From: Pseudomonas putida
GTDB lineage: Bacteria; Pseudomonadota; Gammaproteobacteria; Pseudomonadales; Pseudomonadaceae
DNA: 64,000 nucleotides
Assembly: GCF_028682475.1 (NCBI RefSeq)
Contig: NZ_JANHLE010000001.1
Coordinates: forward strand, 310,001-374,000
Reading direction: 5' to 3'
Of this stretch, positions 48,846 to 57,686 are shown one piece after another. A model generated the notes under the pieces. That model was not told the DNA's origin. It worked only from the letters and a program-made list of their open reading frames with translations, and did not search any database. The translations under genes and the position numbers were made by a program. Numbering within the stretch: position 1 is the stretch's first letter; each line of letters starts with the position of its first letter.

Positions 48846-49064
48846 TCAACGTTCGCGTCGTTGCAGACGCGCCATGCTGTAGACATCGGTCAACCTGCCG
48901 TCACGCATAGCATAGTCACGCAATTGCCCTTCGACTTCAAAGCCATGGCGCTTATACAGGGCCTGACGGGTGACTTGCGGATGACTGTACAACGCGACCA
49001 GCCCGTCGATGTGCTGTTCGGTGGCGCGCTGCAGGGTAATGGCGGGGGATGCTTCCTTCATCAC
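48846..49064 (-). pseudogene. GNAT acetyltransferase with an internal deletion
   Basis: 72 residues join a GNAT start (ITLQRATEQHIDGLVALYSHPQVT) directly to a GNAT end (ALYKRHGFEVEGQLRDYAMRDGRLTDVYSMARL). The middle 80-100 residues, including the acetyl-CoA-binding RxxGxG/A loop, are absent without a frame break. A functional enzyme is unlikely; it is best read as an in-frame deletion derivative of a YhhY-like enzyme. Confidence 0.75.
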
Positions 49065-49114
49065 GGCTCTCCTTGCGTTGAACCGTGAGTGTACGGGGCC
49101 GGGAAAGCTGCTGG

Positions 49115-49684
49115 CTAGCGCGGCGCGTCGTGCTGAATGACGATCGAGTCGGTGCCCAGGCGTGCCATTACATCCGCCTGCCTGGCTTCGGCTTCGGCTT
49201 TGCTCGGGAACGGGCCGAGCAACACCACCGGTTTACCGTCGCGGTACACCACTGAGGAAGGGATCTGTTTTTCGATCAGGCGCGCGGTCATATCGCTCAG
49301 GGCGCCCATGTTCGGGCCTTGCACGATTTCCACATCCCAGCCCTCAGGCGCAGGCTTGTCTGCCATGGCTTCGGCGCTGCGCTGCAGTTCTGCACCGCCA
49401 CAGGCTTCACGAATGCGCAGGTTGCTGCCCTTGTCGGCGAGGACGATCTCGTAACCGTCAGCCTGCTTGAAGGCGACATAGCTGCGGTAAGGCAAGAAGG
49501 TGCCGGCGTCATCTTTACTGCGTACCTGACCGCAGATCGTGCCCTGCTTGTCGATTCGCACGTTGCCGAACTTGGCCGTCTTGGGATTGGGCAGCTGATC
49601 GGCAATCTGCTTGTGCACGCCTTCGACTGCATTCTCGCAGCCGGCCAGAGCCAGTACTGCCATTACCATCGCCACTTTGCGCAC
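49115..49684 (-). CDS. SPOR-domain-like lipoprotein
   Basis: 189 residues from a GTG at 49684 (AGGAG 8 bases upstream). The signal ends in the lipobox LALAGC. The middle (KTAKFGNVRIDKQGTICGQVRSKDDAG) is a common envelope-protein motif, and the C-terminus (SSVVYRDGKPVVLLGPFPSKAEAEARQADV) is SPOR-like, a fold that binds denuded peptidoglycan. Likely periplasmic or outer-membrane anchored. Role unknown. Confidence 0.8.
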   Translation of the reverse strand: MRKVAMVMAVLALAGCENAVEGVHKQIADQLPNPKTAKFGNVRIDKQGTICGQVRSKDDAGTFLPYRSYVAFKQADGYEIVLADKGSNLRIREACGGAELQRSAEAMADKPAPEGWDVEIVQGPNMGALSDMTARLIEKQIPSSVVYRDGKPVVLLGPFPSKAEAEARQADVMARLGTDSIVIQHDAPR

Positions 49685-49743
49685 GCGTCTATCTCCTGGA
49701 TACAAGCGGCGGATTTTAGCATTTGTGGGGAGGTCAGAGGTTA

Positions 49744-49768
49744 CATTCGGCGGCCTTGCCGGCGATGA
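49744..49768. repeat. REP-like palindrome
   Basis: ATTCGGCGGCCTTGCCGGCG followed by ATGAAT shares the GGCCTTGCCGGCGAT core with the element near 37760. Confidence 0.55.
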
Positions 49769-49774
49769 ATGCAA

Positions 49775-49802
49775 AAAGGGCGATCCTTGCGGATCGCCCT
49801 TT
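49775..49802 (-). terminator. Terminator of tRNA-Val
   Basis: A 12-bp stem AAAGGGCGATCC with GGATCGCCCTTT, loop TTGC/GCAA, with further T residues on the minus strand, 12 bases after the tRNA. Confidence 0.88.
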
Positions 49803-49813
49803 CTGTCGAGATT

Positions 49814-49890
49814 TGGTAGGCACAATTGGACTCGAACCAACGACCCCCACCATGTCAAGGTGGTGCTCTAACCAACTGAGCTATGTGCCT
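49814..49890 (-). tRNA. tRNA-Val (anticodon GAC)
   Basis: 77 bases with encoded CCA. Acceptor AGGCACA pairs with TGTGCCT, the anticodon arm is CCACC-TTGACAT-GGTGG, and the T-loop is TTCGAGT. Confidence 0.95.
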
Positions 49891-50152
49891 GCTGTGGGGC
49901 GCATAATACGCAGGTGCTTCCCTTTCGTAAAGCGAAATTTTATAAAAAAATCAAAAAAATCAGCAGCTTTAGTCTGCCCTGAAAACGCCGCGCCTGCCCC
50001 TTGGGAACAAGCGCCTGAGGTGCAGCGACAATCTGGCAGACACACGCAAACGGATGGCAAGCAGGCAAAAGGATAGCCTGAAGCGACGACTTAGTATCCG
50101 GAACTACTCAATCGAGTTACCCGCCGACACTAATAAGAACGGAACCCCGTCC

Positions 50153-51478
50153 ATGCTCAAGTCGCCCTTGCTTCGCCTCTCCACGCTAGCCCTGCTGATC
50201 ACAGCTGCCACCCAGGCCAGTGCCTATGAGCTGTATGCCGATGACAACAGCCACCTGAACGCCAACCTCGAAGCGGTGTTCGGGCTGTTCCACAGCGAGG
50301 AAAACTACGCCATCAGCGGGCGCCTGCAAGAAGGGTCGTCCGCCTGGCGCGAGGGTTACATCAAATATGGATTGAGCGGCGACCAGGGCCTGGCCGGCGT
50401 CGGCACTGCCTATGGCGCATTCTCGCTGCTCAGCTCGGGAACCTGGGGCGACGGTGATGCCGCCGGTTTCAGCGATGGCTCCGAGCGCACCACCAAGATC
50501 GAAGACGCCTACCTCGGCTGGCGCTCCGGCAACCTCCTGCCAAGCCTTGGCGAAGACGGGATCGACTTCTCCTTCGGCCGCCAGAACATCAGCGTAGGTG
50601 ACGGTTTTTTGATTCAAGGCGACGCGCTCAATCTGGGCAAAGGCCTGGCCGATGGTGAGTTCAATCGCGGCGGCGCCTACTACCTGGCCGCGCGCAAAGC
50701 CTTTGACCAGACCGCCGTGCTGCGCCTGGGTGGCAAACAAGGCTGGCGCAGCGACCTGATGTGGCTGAAGTCGGACAACCGCGCCCAGGCCAAGACCGAA
50801 ATGTACGTCGCCACCCTGGAGCACGTGGCCGATGCCGGCACCGTAGGCCTGACCTACATCGACACCACGGATGTGGATGAAGAATTTGCGTCGCCGGCAC
50901 AACTGGAACGCGACGGCATGAAGACCTACAGCCTGCGCGCCGCCGGTAACGCCGGGGTAGAAAACCTGTTCCTCTCCGGCGAATACGCCACCCAGGACAA
51001 GCCCCACACCAGCACCGAAAACGCCTGGTACCTGGAAGCCGGCTGGACCTTCGCCGACGTCGCCTGGTCGCCGAATGTCAGCTATCGCTACAGCCGCTAC
51101 TCGGAAGCCTTCGACCCGCTGTTCAACGGTTTTAGCCGTGGCTACGGCACCTGGTTCCAGGGTGAGGTCGCCGGCAACTATGCCGGCCCGTTCAACAGCA
51201 ACACGCGCGTGCAGAAAGTCGAGTTCAAGGTCTCGCCGCTGGAAAACCTGAACATCGGCCTGCTGGCGTTCAACTTCGACACCATCGACCGCAACCTGGG
51301 CATCACCGACGGTCAGGAATTCGACCTGTATGCCGAATGGGGCGTCAGCGAGCACCTGATGGTGATGCCGCTCGTTGGCCTGTACCAACCGGACAAGAGC
51401 GCAGAACAAGGCGGCACCCAACTGGGCAACACCAACAACAACCTGTACACCCAGCTGATCTTCGCCACTTCCTTCTGA
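50153..51478 (+). CDS. AlgE-like alginate-export family outer-membrane porin
   Basis: 441 residues. Signal peptide [20 protein letters not shown] to QASA, then a barrel with many alternating strands: [40 protein letters not shown]-type [21 protein letters not shown], and a final strand ending in Phe ([11 protein letters not shown]). The pattern is that of alginate-export family porins in Pseudomonas. Upstream of it, 49891-50152 shows no further gene. It is followed at once by a chemoreceptor gene, so the two may serve the same nutrient. Confidence 0.82.
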   Translation: MLKSPLLRLSTLALLITAATQASAYELYADDNSHLNANLEAVFGLFHSEENYAISGRLQEGSSAWREGYIKYGLSGDQGLAGVGTAYGAFSLLSSGTWGDGDAAGFSDGSERTTKIEDAYLGWRSGNLLPSLGEDGIDFSFGRQNISVGDGFLIQGDALNLGKGLADGEFNRGGAYYLAARKAFDQTAVLRLGGKQGWRSDLMWLKSDNRAQAKTEMYVATLEHVADAGTVGLTYIDTTDVDEEFASPAQLERDGMKTYSLRAAGNAGVENLFLSGEYATQDKPHTSTENAWYLEAGWTFADVAWSPNVSYRYSRYSEAFDPLFNGFSRGYGTWFQGEVAGNYAGPFNSNTRVQKVEFKVSPLENLNIGLLAFNFDTIDRNLGITDGQEFDLYAEWGVSEHLMVMPLVGLYQPDKSAEQGGTQLGNTNNNLYTQLIFATSF

Positions 51479-51542
51479 AGCCTTGCGGGTGGCGGCAGCG
51501 CCGTCACCCGCAGAGCATTCTGCCTCGATCCGGGTCCCTCCC

Positions 51543-53687
51543 ATGCGCGCAAGTCTCCTGACTATCCAAAGCAAGATCACCCTGCTCGCCAGCCTCTGCC
51601 TCCTGTTGATTGTCGCCCTGTTGGTGGGGCTGTCGCTGTACCAGGCCGGGGAAAGCAGCGAACAGGTCAAGCATTCCAGCAGCACCATGCTGGCCAGCGC
51701 CGCCGAAAGCCATATGCAGGCACTGGCCAAGGTGCAAGCCTTGCAGGTGCAACGCACCTTCATGCAAACCCACGAATACGGCCAGGGGCTGTCGCGCTAC
51801 CTGCTCTATCTGCGCCAGCGCGCGCAGCACGGCGAGCTGGCGCCGCAGCAATTGCGCCAGGAACTGACCCGGCAACTGCGCCAGGCCTTGATCGACAAGC
51901 CCGACCTGCTCGGCCTTTATGTGATTTTCGAAGCCAACGCTCTGGACGGGGCCGACAGCCATTTCGCCGGCCAGACCGAGCTGGGCAGCAACGAGGCCGG
52001 ACGCTACGCCCTGTACTGGGTGCAGAGCACGCCAGGCGAGCTGCAAGCGGTCATCGGCGACGAGGGCTTGCTGGCCAATACCCAGCCCGGCCCCAGCGGC
52101 AGTCCGTACAACGCGTTCTATACCTGCGCCCGCGACCGCCAGGCAGCCTGCGTCCTCGAACCCTATTTCGACGAGGCATCCGGTACGCGCAAGCTGGTCA
52201 CCAGCATCGCCTTCCCGCTCGTGGAAAACGGCAAGGTCATCGCGGTGATCGGGCTCGACATCAACCTCGCCGCCCTGCAACAGAGCAGCGAAGCCAGCAG
52301 CCGTGGCTTGTTCGACGGCAACGGCCGGATCAGCATCCTCAGCCCGAGCGGCGTGATCGCGGCGCACAGCCAGGATGCCAGCCGACTCGGCCAGCGCCTG
52401 AACCAGGTGCTGGGCAGCGAGGCCGGCGAGGTACTGGCCGCACTGCAACAGCAACAGGCCAAGGTGTTCGTCGACCCGCAACAGATCAGCGTACTCGAGC
52501 CGTTGGCGCCCATCGCCGACGCCGCGCCCTGGGCCATCCTCGTCGGCGTGCCGCAGCACATCCTGCTGGCACCGACGGAGCGCCTGCAACAAGAGCTCGA
52601 CCAGCACCGCGAACAGGCTACCACCCTGGAACTGCTGCTCGGTGGTGGCGCGGCCCTGCTCGGCGTGCTGCTGATCTGGCTGGCCGCGCTGCGCATCACC
52701 CGCCCGCTGCAGAGCCTGACCCACATGCTCGAAGACATTGCCGAGGGTGAAGGCGACCTGACCCGACGCCTGGCCGTGCAGTCGCGCGACGAGATCGGCC
52801 AGCTGGCCAAGGCGTTCAATCGCTTCGTCGAACGCATCCACAGCTCGATCCGTGAAGTCTCTTCGACCACCCGCCAGCTCAACGAGGTGGCCATTCGGGT
52901 GGTCAGTGCCTCCACGTCTTCCATGGCCAACAGCGACGAACAGGCCAGCCGCACCGGTAGCGTCGCCGCCGCGATCAACCAACTGGGCGCCGCCGCCGAG
53001 GAAATCGCGCGCAACGCCGCCCACGCATCGCATCAAGCCTCGGATGTCCGGCAACTGGCCGAAGAAGGTAGCCAGGTACTGAAAAGAACCATTGCCGCGA
53101 TGCACCAGCTGTCGAGCAAGATCGGCGCTTCGAGCAGCACTATCGAGACGCTCAACAGCAAAACCGTGGATATTGGCCAGATCCTCGAAGTGATCAAAAG
53201 CATCTCCGAGCAGACCAACCTGCTTGCGCTCAATGCCGCCATCGAAGCGGCACGCGCCGGGGAAGCCGGGCGCGGTTTTGCCGTGGTCGCCGACGAGGTG
53301 CGCAACCTGGCCCATCGCACCCAGGCGTCGGCGCAGCAAATCCAGACGATGATCGAAGGCCTGCAGGTGGACGCCCGCGATTCGGTCACGACCATGAGCG
53401 AAAGCCAGAGCCACAGCGCAGACAGCGTGACCATCGCCAATCAGGCTGGCGAACGCCTGGGCAGCGTCACTCAGCGTATCGGTGAGATCGACGGCATGAA
53501 CCAGTCGGTGGCCACCGCCACCGAAGAGCAAACCTCGGTGATCGAGGCCCTGAACATGGATATCAGCGAGATCAACACCCTCAACCAGCAAGGCGTGGAG
53601 AACCTCAACGCCACCCTCCTCGCTTGCGCCGACCTTGAACAGCAGGCGGCGCGCCTGAAGCACCTGGTGGACAGTTTCCGCATTTGA
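51543..53687 (+). CDS. Methyl-accepting chemotaxis protein with a double-Cache sensor
   Basis: 714 residues: TM1 ([21 protein letters not shown]), a large periplasmic sensor with dCache traits ([43 protein letters not shown]), TM2 ([20 protein letters not shown]), HAMP ([20 protein letters not shown]) and the signalling hairpin tip [20 protein letters not shown], then [15 protein letters not shown]. No C-terminal CheR-binding pentapeptide is seen. The ligand is unknown; the neighbouring porin and amine dehydrogenase operon make an amine or amino acid plausible. Confidence 0.92.
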   Translation: MRASLLTIQSKITLLASLCLLLIVALLVGLSLYQAGESSEQVKHSSSTMLASAAESHMQALAKVQALQVQRTFMQTHEYGQGLSRYLLYLRQRAQHGELAPQQLRQELTRQLRQALIDKPDLLGLYVIFEANALDGADSHFAGQTELGSNEAGRYALYWVQSTPGELQAVIGDEGLLANTQPGPSGSPYNAFYTCARDRQAACVLEPYFDEASGTRKLVTSIAFPLVENGKVIAVIGLDINLAALQQSSEASSRGLFDGNGRISILSPSGVIAAHSQDASRLGQRLNQVLGSEAGEVLAALQQQQAKVFVDPQQISVLEPLAPIADAAPWAILVGVPQHILLAPTERLQQELDQHREQATTLELLLGGGAALLGVLLIWLAALRITRPLQSLTHMLEDIAEGEGDLTRRLAVQSRDEIGQLAKAFNRFVERIHSSIREVSSTTRQLNEVAIRVVSASTSSMANSDEQASRTGSVAAAINQLGAAAEEIARNAAHASHQASDVRQLAEEGSQVLKRTIAAMHQLSSKIGASSSTIETLNSKTVDIGQILEVIKSISEQTNLLALNAAIEAARAGEAGRGFAVVADEVRNLAHRTQASAQQIQTMIEGLQVDARDSVTTMSESQSHSADSVTIANQAGERLGSVTQRIGEIDGMNQSVATATEEQTSVIEALNMDISEINTLNQQGVENLNATLLACADLEQQAARLKHLVDSFRI

Positions 53688-53707
53688 CCCCCAGCGCCAG
53701 CACGGAC

Positions 53708-53733
53708 TGGCACAGGTACACAACGGATTGGCA
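53708..53733 (+). promoter_or_regulatory. Paired TGGCA repeats before the amine dehydrogenase operon
   Basis: TGGCA at 53708 and again at 53729, 21 bp apart, on the same helix face. The same pair with the same spacing precedes the divergent cytochrome-aldehyde dehydrogenase operon. Probably the binding site of the AraC-type FeaR. Confidence 0.6.
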
Positions 53734-53837
53734 GGCACAACAATGCCGCCTGTACGCCCTCAGGGCAGACTAGACCTGCAAAACCCTGCCAATGCCTTCG
53801 CGATCCGCTAAATCCAATAATTAAGGGAGCCCCCCTG

Positions 53838-54992
53838 ATGCGAATAACCAGGATCCTTGCCCAAACTACCCTGGCTCTTGGCGTGTCGCTCGCCGGCGCG
53901 TACCCCGCCCTTGCCGAGCTGCCCGCTGACAGCGGCATCGGCCAGACCGTGTTGCCGTTTCCGCCATCGCCGCACCGCGCCTATATGATCGATGTCGAGT
54001 TCGACAACTTTGTCACCGGCCGTGTGGTCGTGGTCGACCCGGACCAGAAGCGCTTCCTCGGCATGATCAGCACCGGCTTCGCCGCGCCTTCGACCCTGAG
54101 CCGTGACGGCAAGCTGCTGTACAGCGCCGACCTGTTCTATTCGCGCGGCACCCGCGGCACCCGCACCGACGTGCTGACCGCCTGGGATACTTCCAAGCTG
54201 GCGCCGGAATGGGAAGTGGTGATTCCGGCCAAGCGCGCCGAGTCGCTGACCCAGCGTTTCGGCCTGTCCACCAGCGCCGACGACCGCTTCGTCTACGTCT
54301 ACAACTTCACCCCGTCGACCTCGATCACCGTGGTCGACACCCAGTCCAAGGCCGTGGCCGGCGAAATCGCCATTCCCGGCTGCGTGCTCAGCTACCCGGT
54401 GGGCAAGCGCCGCATCGCCTCGCTGTGCGGCGACGGCAGCATCCAGCTGCTGACCCTCGACGACAGCGGCAAGGAAACCGCGCGCACCCAGACCAAATTC
54501 TTCGACCCCAACGCGGAGAAGCTGGTCGAGCGCGGGGTAAACGTCGGCGACACCTTCTACTTCACCAGCACCACCGGCACTGTGCACACCCTCGATCTGT
54601 CCGGTAAGGAAGCGAAAATCCTGCCGACCTGGTCGCTGGTCAACGACGAAGAGAAAAAGGCCGGCTGGGCGCCGGGTGGCTGGCAGCTGCTGGCTGTCGC
54701 GCCGAAGCTCAACCGCCTGTACGTGCTGATGCACGACGCCCACGAGGCGATGAAGTGGGAAGACCCGAGCAACACCATCTGGGCCTTCGACCTGAAAACC
54801 CAGAAGAAGGTCGCCACCCTGAGCACCGAAGGCGCGCCGATCTGGAGCCTGCAGGCCACCAGCGACGACAACCCGCTGCTGCTCGGCATCAACGTTGGCG
54901 GCGGCATGGACATCTTCGATCTCAAGAGCGGCAAGCACACCGGCACGATGGAAAAGCTGCATAAAACCGCCACGCAGATTCTCAGCCACTGA
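53838..54992 (+). CDS. aauB: Aromatic amine dehydrogenase heavy chain
   Basis: 384 residues: signal peptide (ILAQTTLALGVSLAGAYPALA) and a seven-bladed propeller typical of MADH/AADH heavy chains: HRAYMIDVEFDNFVTGRVVVVD, FAAPSTLSRDGKLLYSADLFYSRGTRGTRTDVLTAWD, and late MHDAHEAMKWEDPSNTIWAFDL. With the light chain it forms the periplasmic TTQ enzyme that turns primary amines into aldehydes and ammonia. The order B-E-D-A without mauF or mauG matches the aau cluster of aromatic amine users rather than mau of methylotrophs. AAGGGAG precedes the ATG. Confidence 0.92.
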   Translation: MRITRILAQTTLALGVSLAGAYPALAELPADSGIGQTVLPFPPSPHRAYMIDVEFDNFVTGRVVVVDPDQKRFLGMISTGFAAPSTLSRDGKLLYSADLFYSRGTRGTRTDVLTAWDTSKLAPEWEVVIPAKRAESLTQRFGLSTSADDRFVYVYNFTPSTSITVVDTQSKAVAGEIAIPGCVLSYPVGKRRIASLCGDGSIQLLTLDDSGKETARTQTKFFDPNAEKLVERGVNVGDTFYFTSTTGTVHTLDLSGKEAKILPTWSLVNDEEKKAGWAPGGWQLLAVAPKLNRLYVLMHDAHEAMKWEDPSNTIWAFDLKTQKKVATLSTEGAPIWSLQATSDDNPLLLGINVGGGMDIFDLKSGKHTGTMEKLHKTATQILSH

Positions 54993-55005
54993 GCGAGGTG
55001 AATTC

Positions 55006-55545
55006 ATGCACACCGATCCGATCCTGATCATCGCCAGCGCGATCGCCGTTGCGGTGATCCTGGCCAGCGCCGCGACCCACAAACTCCGTGCGCCGGTGCG
55101 TTTTACCAAGCAGCTGGAGGATTACCAGTTGCTGCCAAAGGCGCTGCTCAAGCTGGTCGCCCGCGGCCTGCCGCTAGTGGAAATCGGCGTGGCCTTTGCC
55201 CTGCTGGTTCCAGCCAGCCGGCCGAGCGCCGCCCTGCTCGCCGCGGCGCTGCTGGCGCTGTACGCGGCGGCCATCGGCATCAACCTGTGGCGCGGTCGCG
55301 CCGACATCGACTGCGGCTGCTCGGGCCCCGACCAGGCGCAACCGCTGCGCCCGGTACTGCTTGCCCGCAACAGCGTGCTGGTGGCGTTGGCGCTGGTCGC
55401 CGGCATTGCCCCGCAAGCGCGCGATCTCGGCATCTTTGACGGTTTCGTGGTGATCGCCGCGAGCACCGTTGCACTGTTCATCTACGCAGCTACCGAAGGC
55501 CTGCTGGCCAACGGTCCTCGTCTGTTCAAACTGATTGGAAGGTAA
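55006..55545 (+). CDS. aauE: MauE-like membrane protein for amine dehydrogenase maturation
   Basis: 179 residues, four to five membrane helices (LIIASAIAVAVILASAATHKL; PSAALLAAALLALYAAAIGINL) with the family's CGCSGPDQAQPL cysteine motif between helices 3 and 4. MauE works with MauD in export or disulfide formation of the cysteine-rich light chain. GAGGTG lies 8 bases before the ATG; 13 bases after aauB. Confidence 0.9.
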   Translation: MHTDPILIIASAIAVAVILASAATHKLRAPVRFTKQLEDYQLLPKALLKLVARGLPLVEIGVAFALLVPASRPSAALLAAALLALYAAAIGINLWRGRADIDCGCSGPDQAQPLRPVLLARNSVLVALALVAGIAPQARDLGIFDGFVVIAASTVALFIYAATEGLLANGPRLFKLIGR

Positions 55546-55549
55546 AATT

Positions 55550-56185
55550 ATGGAAGGCTTGATCGTCTCCAACATCCTGCTCTGGGCACTGCTGATCGCC
55601 CTCGCCTTTGCCGTGATGGGTCTGGTCCGCCAGATCGGCGTGCTGCACTCGCGTCTGGCCCCGGCCGGCGCACTGATGGTCGACAAAGGCGTTGCGGTCA
55701 ACGAGCCGGCGCCACAAGTCACCGCCGCCGACCGCAACGGCCGCCCGGTCAACTTCGGCTATGCCGGTGAAAAAGCCCAACTGCTGTTCTTCCTCTCGCC
55801 GACCTGCCCGATCTGCAAATCGCTGCTGCCGGCGATCAAGTCGATCGCCAAGGAACAGGCCAACCGCCTCGACGTGGTGTTCGTCAGCGACGGCGACATG
55901 GACGCCCAGCAGAAGCTGATCCAGGAACACAAACTGGAAGACGCCACCTACGTGGTCGGCCCGCAGGTCGGCATGACCTACCAGATCGGCAAGCTGCCCT
56001 ACGCGGCGCTGATCGACCAGAACGGCGTGTTGCGTGCCAAGGGCCTGGTCAACTCGCGCGAACACCTCGACAGCCTGTTCGAAACCGAGCACCTGGGCAG
56101 CGCCACCCTGCAGCAGTACCTGCACGGTAACGGCCATGCGCATGCACATGCGCACGATCACAGCACCCCACATTCCCACGCATAA
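55550..56185 (+). CDS. aauD: MauD-like thioredoxin-fold protein with a His-rich tail
   Basis: 211 residues: an N-terminal membrane anchor (LLWALLIALAFAVMGLV), a periplasmic thioredoxin-like domain with active-site SPTCPICKSLLPAIK, and cis-Pro region KLPYAALID. It helps form the six disulfides of the light chain. The C-terminal 20 residues are unusual: HGNGHAHAHAHDHSTPHSHA, nine histidines, a likely metal-binding tail. It starts 4 bases after aauE. Confidence 0.92.
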   Translation: MEGLIVSNILLWALLIALAFAVMGLVRQIGVLHSRLAPAGALMVDKGVAVNEPAPQVTAADRNGRPVNFGYAGEKAQLLFFLSPTCPICKSLLPAIKSIAKEQANRLDVVFVSDGDMDAQQKLIQEHKLEDATYVVGPQVGMTYQIGKLPYAALIDQNGVLRAKGLVNSREHLDSLFETEHLGSATLQQYLHGNGHAHAHAHDHSTPHSHA

Positions 56186-56206
56186 CGATAACGAAAGGAC
56201 AGGCCC

Positions 56207-56728
56207 ATGAAACTCCTCGACCTCCTGTTCGAGCGCTCTGCCCGCCACGTCGCCGACACCACCTCGCGACGCAAACTCCTCGGCCGCATCGGTTCGCTGA
56301 TGATTGCCGGCGCGGCCCTGCCTGTACTGCTGCCGATCGACCGCACCAGCAAGGCCCTGGCCGCCGACAAGCCGATGGCTGGCGATCCGGGTGATCCGAA
56401 CAGCTGCGACTACTGGCGCTATTGCTCGATCGACGGTTTCCTGTGCTCCTGCTGCGGCGGTAGCGTGACCTCCTGCCCGCCCGGCACCGAGGCTTCTCAG
56501 GTGACCTGGATCGGCACCTGCCGTAACCCTGCGGATGGCAAGGATTACATCATTTCCTACAACGACTGCTGCGGTAAGCACAGCTGCAACCAGTGCGCCT
56601 GTACCCGCAACGACAGCGAAGAGCCCGCCTATCGTCCGTTCAACAACAACGACGTGAACTGGTGCCTGGCCGCCAAGTCGCACATCTACCACTGCACCGT
56701 GTCGGTCATCCGCGGCATCGCGGTCTGA
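56207..56728 (+). CDS. aauA: Aromatic amine dehydrogenase light chain (TTQ subunit)
   Basis: 173 residues. A long twin-arginine-type leader (SRRKLLGRIGSLMIAGAAL) is followed by a cysteine-rich mature part (SCDYWRYCSIDGFLCSCCGG). Trp101 (VTWIGTC) and Trp152 (DVNWCLA) are 51 residues apart, exactly as Trp57 and Trp108 of methylamine dehydrogenase, so they should form the TTQ cofactor; Asp120 (SYNDCC) matches the catalytic Asp76. All features point to an active subunit. Confidence 0.94.
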   Translation: MKLLDLLFERSARHVADTTSRRKLLGRIGSLMIAGAALPVLLPIDRTSKALAADKPMAGDPGDPNSCDYWRYCSIDGFLCSCCGGSVTSCPPGTEASQVTWIGTCRNPADGKDYIISYNDCCGKHSCNQCACTRNDSEEPAYRPFNNNDVNWCLAAKSHIYHCTVSVIRGIAV

Positions 56729-56738
56729 GGTGGCGAAG

Positions 56739-57260
56739 ATGCGCTCTTTGCTGATCATCGGTCTGACCTGCGCCCTGGCAGCTCCGCTGGCCTTGGCGCG
56801 GGCCATTCCCGATCCGAACCAGAAGCACGCGCCTGGCAACGAAGCGGTGCAAACCCCGATCGCCCAGGCGGGTTACAGTGCTGCGGTGAACTATCAGTTG
56901 CAGTGCGCGGGCTGCCACCTCGGCGACGGCAGTGGCTCCAGGGCCAATGATGTGCCACGCATGAAGGACTTTGTCGGTAATTTCCTCAAGGTCGACGGCG
57001 GGCGTGAGTTTCTCGTGCGGGTGCCAGGGATGGCCCAATCGGCACTCAACGATGAACAACTGGCTGTGCTGATCAACTGGCTGATGCGTAAGGACGGTAT
57101 TGCCGGTGCGAGTCTGCCTGAGCACTACCAGCCCTACACTGGCGAGGAGGTGGCGGCGGTGAGGCACAGGTCGGTGCTCAATGTGCCGAATGCTCGTGCC
57201 GGGCTGATCAGCCAGATGCGTGCCAAGGGTATCGCTATAGAAGACGGTATGAATTATTGA
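56739..57260 (+). CDS. Monohaem cytochrome c of the amine dehydrogenase operon
   Basis: 173 residues: signal peptide (MRSLLIIGLTCALAAPLALA), one haem site (QLQCAGCHLGDGSG) and possible axial Met in FLVRVPGMAQ. It corresponds to the cytochrome gene that follows aauA in other aau clusters and probably carries electrons from the TTQ enzyme or an azurin. The ATG at 56739 has GAGGTGG upstream; a GTG three codons earlier is possible. Confidence 0.88.
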   Translation: MRSLLIIGLTCALAAPLALARAIPDPNQKHAPGNEAVQTPIAQAGYSAAVNYQLQCAGCHLGDGSGSRANDVPRMKDFVGNFLKVDGGREFLVRVPGMAQSALNDEQLAVLINWLMRKDGIAGASLPEHYQPYTGEEVAAVRHRSVLNVPNARAGLISQMRAKGIAIEDGMNY

Positions 57261-57276
57261 GTGTGCGCTCAGATTG

Positions 57277-57302
57277 AGCCCGCCTGTTGGCGGGCTTTTT
57301 TT
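57277..57302 (+). terminator. Terminator of the amine dehydrogenase operon
   Basis: AGCCCGCC, loop TGTT, GGCGGGCT and a T7-type run, 16 bases after the cytochrome stop. Confidence 0.92.
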
Positions 57303-57396
57303 ATGGATGGGTTGAAACTGTGGGCTTATCCGGTTTGGGCGGCGTCTGCGCTGACGCATCTTCGAAAGCAGACGCTGGCGGAGCCAGGCTGATGCC

Positions 57397-57463
57397 ATCG
57401 CGGGGCAAGCCCGCTCCCACCGGGGTAATGGGTCACCCGGTGGGAGCGGGCTTGCCCCGCGAT
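57397..57463. repeat. REP-like inverted pair
   Basis: ATCGCGGGGCAAGCCCGCTC (57397 onward) is mirrored by GAGCGGGCTTGCCCCGCGAT ending at 57463, with CCACC/GGTGG continuing the stem. It is a typical intergenic Pseudomonas palindrome between convergent operons. Confidence 0.8.
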
Positions 57464-57641
57464 ATCGACCTGCCAGTTACATCGCATCACGGAAAAATGC
57501 GCTTCAAGGTGTTGATCTTGACCTTCATGCACACCTGTCCACCATGTGTCCGGTCCGTACACCAAGACAAAAGGGACCCGCCGTAAGGGCGGAAGGGGCC
57601 AACAGCCTCACCACACAAAATGGATAAGCTCACAACCCCAC

Positions 57642-57668
57642 AAAAAAAAGGCAGACCCACGGCCTGCC
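57642..57668 (-). terminator. Terminator of the aldehyde dehydrogenase operon
   Basis: GGCAG and CTGCC close a hairpin followed on the minus strand by a T8 run, 19 bases after the aldehyde dehydrogenase stop. Confidence 0.75.
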
Positions 57669-57686
57669 CTAAGGAGCAAAAAACGA

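Noticed and set aside
51504..53738. A 744-codon minus-strand frame opposite the chemoreceptor
   Set aside because: Antisense shadow; the plus-strand protein has full TM, HAMP and signalling domains.
53838..57260. Methylamine dehydrogenase (mau) cluster
   Set aside because: Gene order B-E-D-A without mauF, mauC, mauJ or mauG, plus feaR, phenylacetaldehyde dehydrogenase and paa genes alongside, points to aromatic amines instead.
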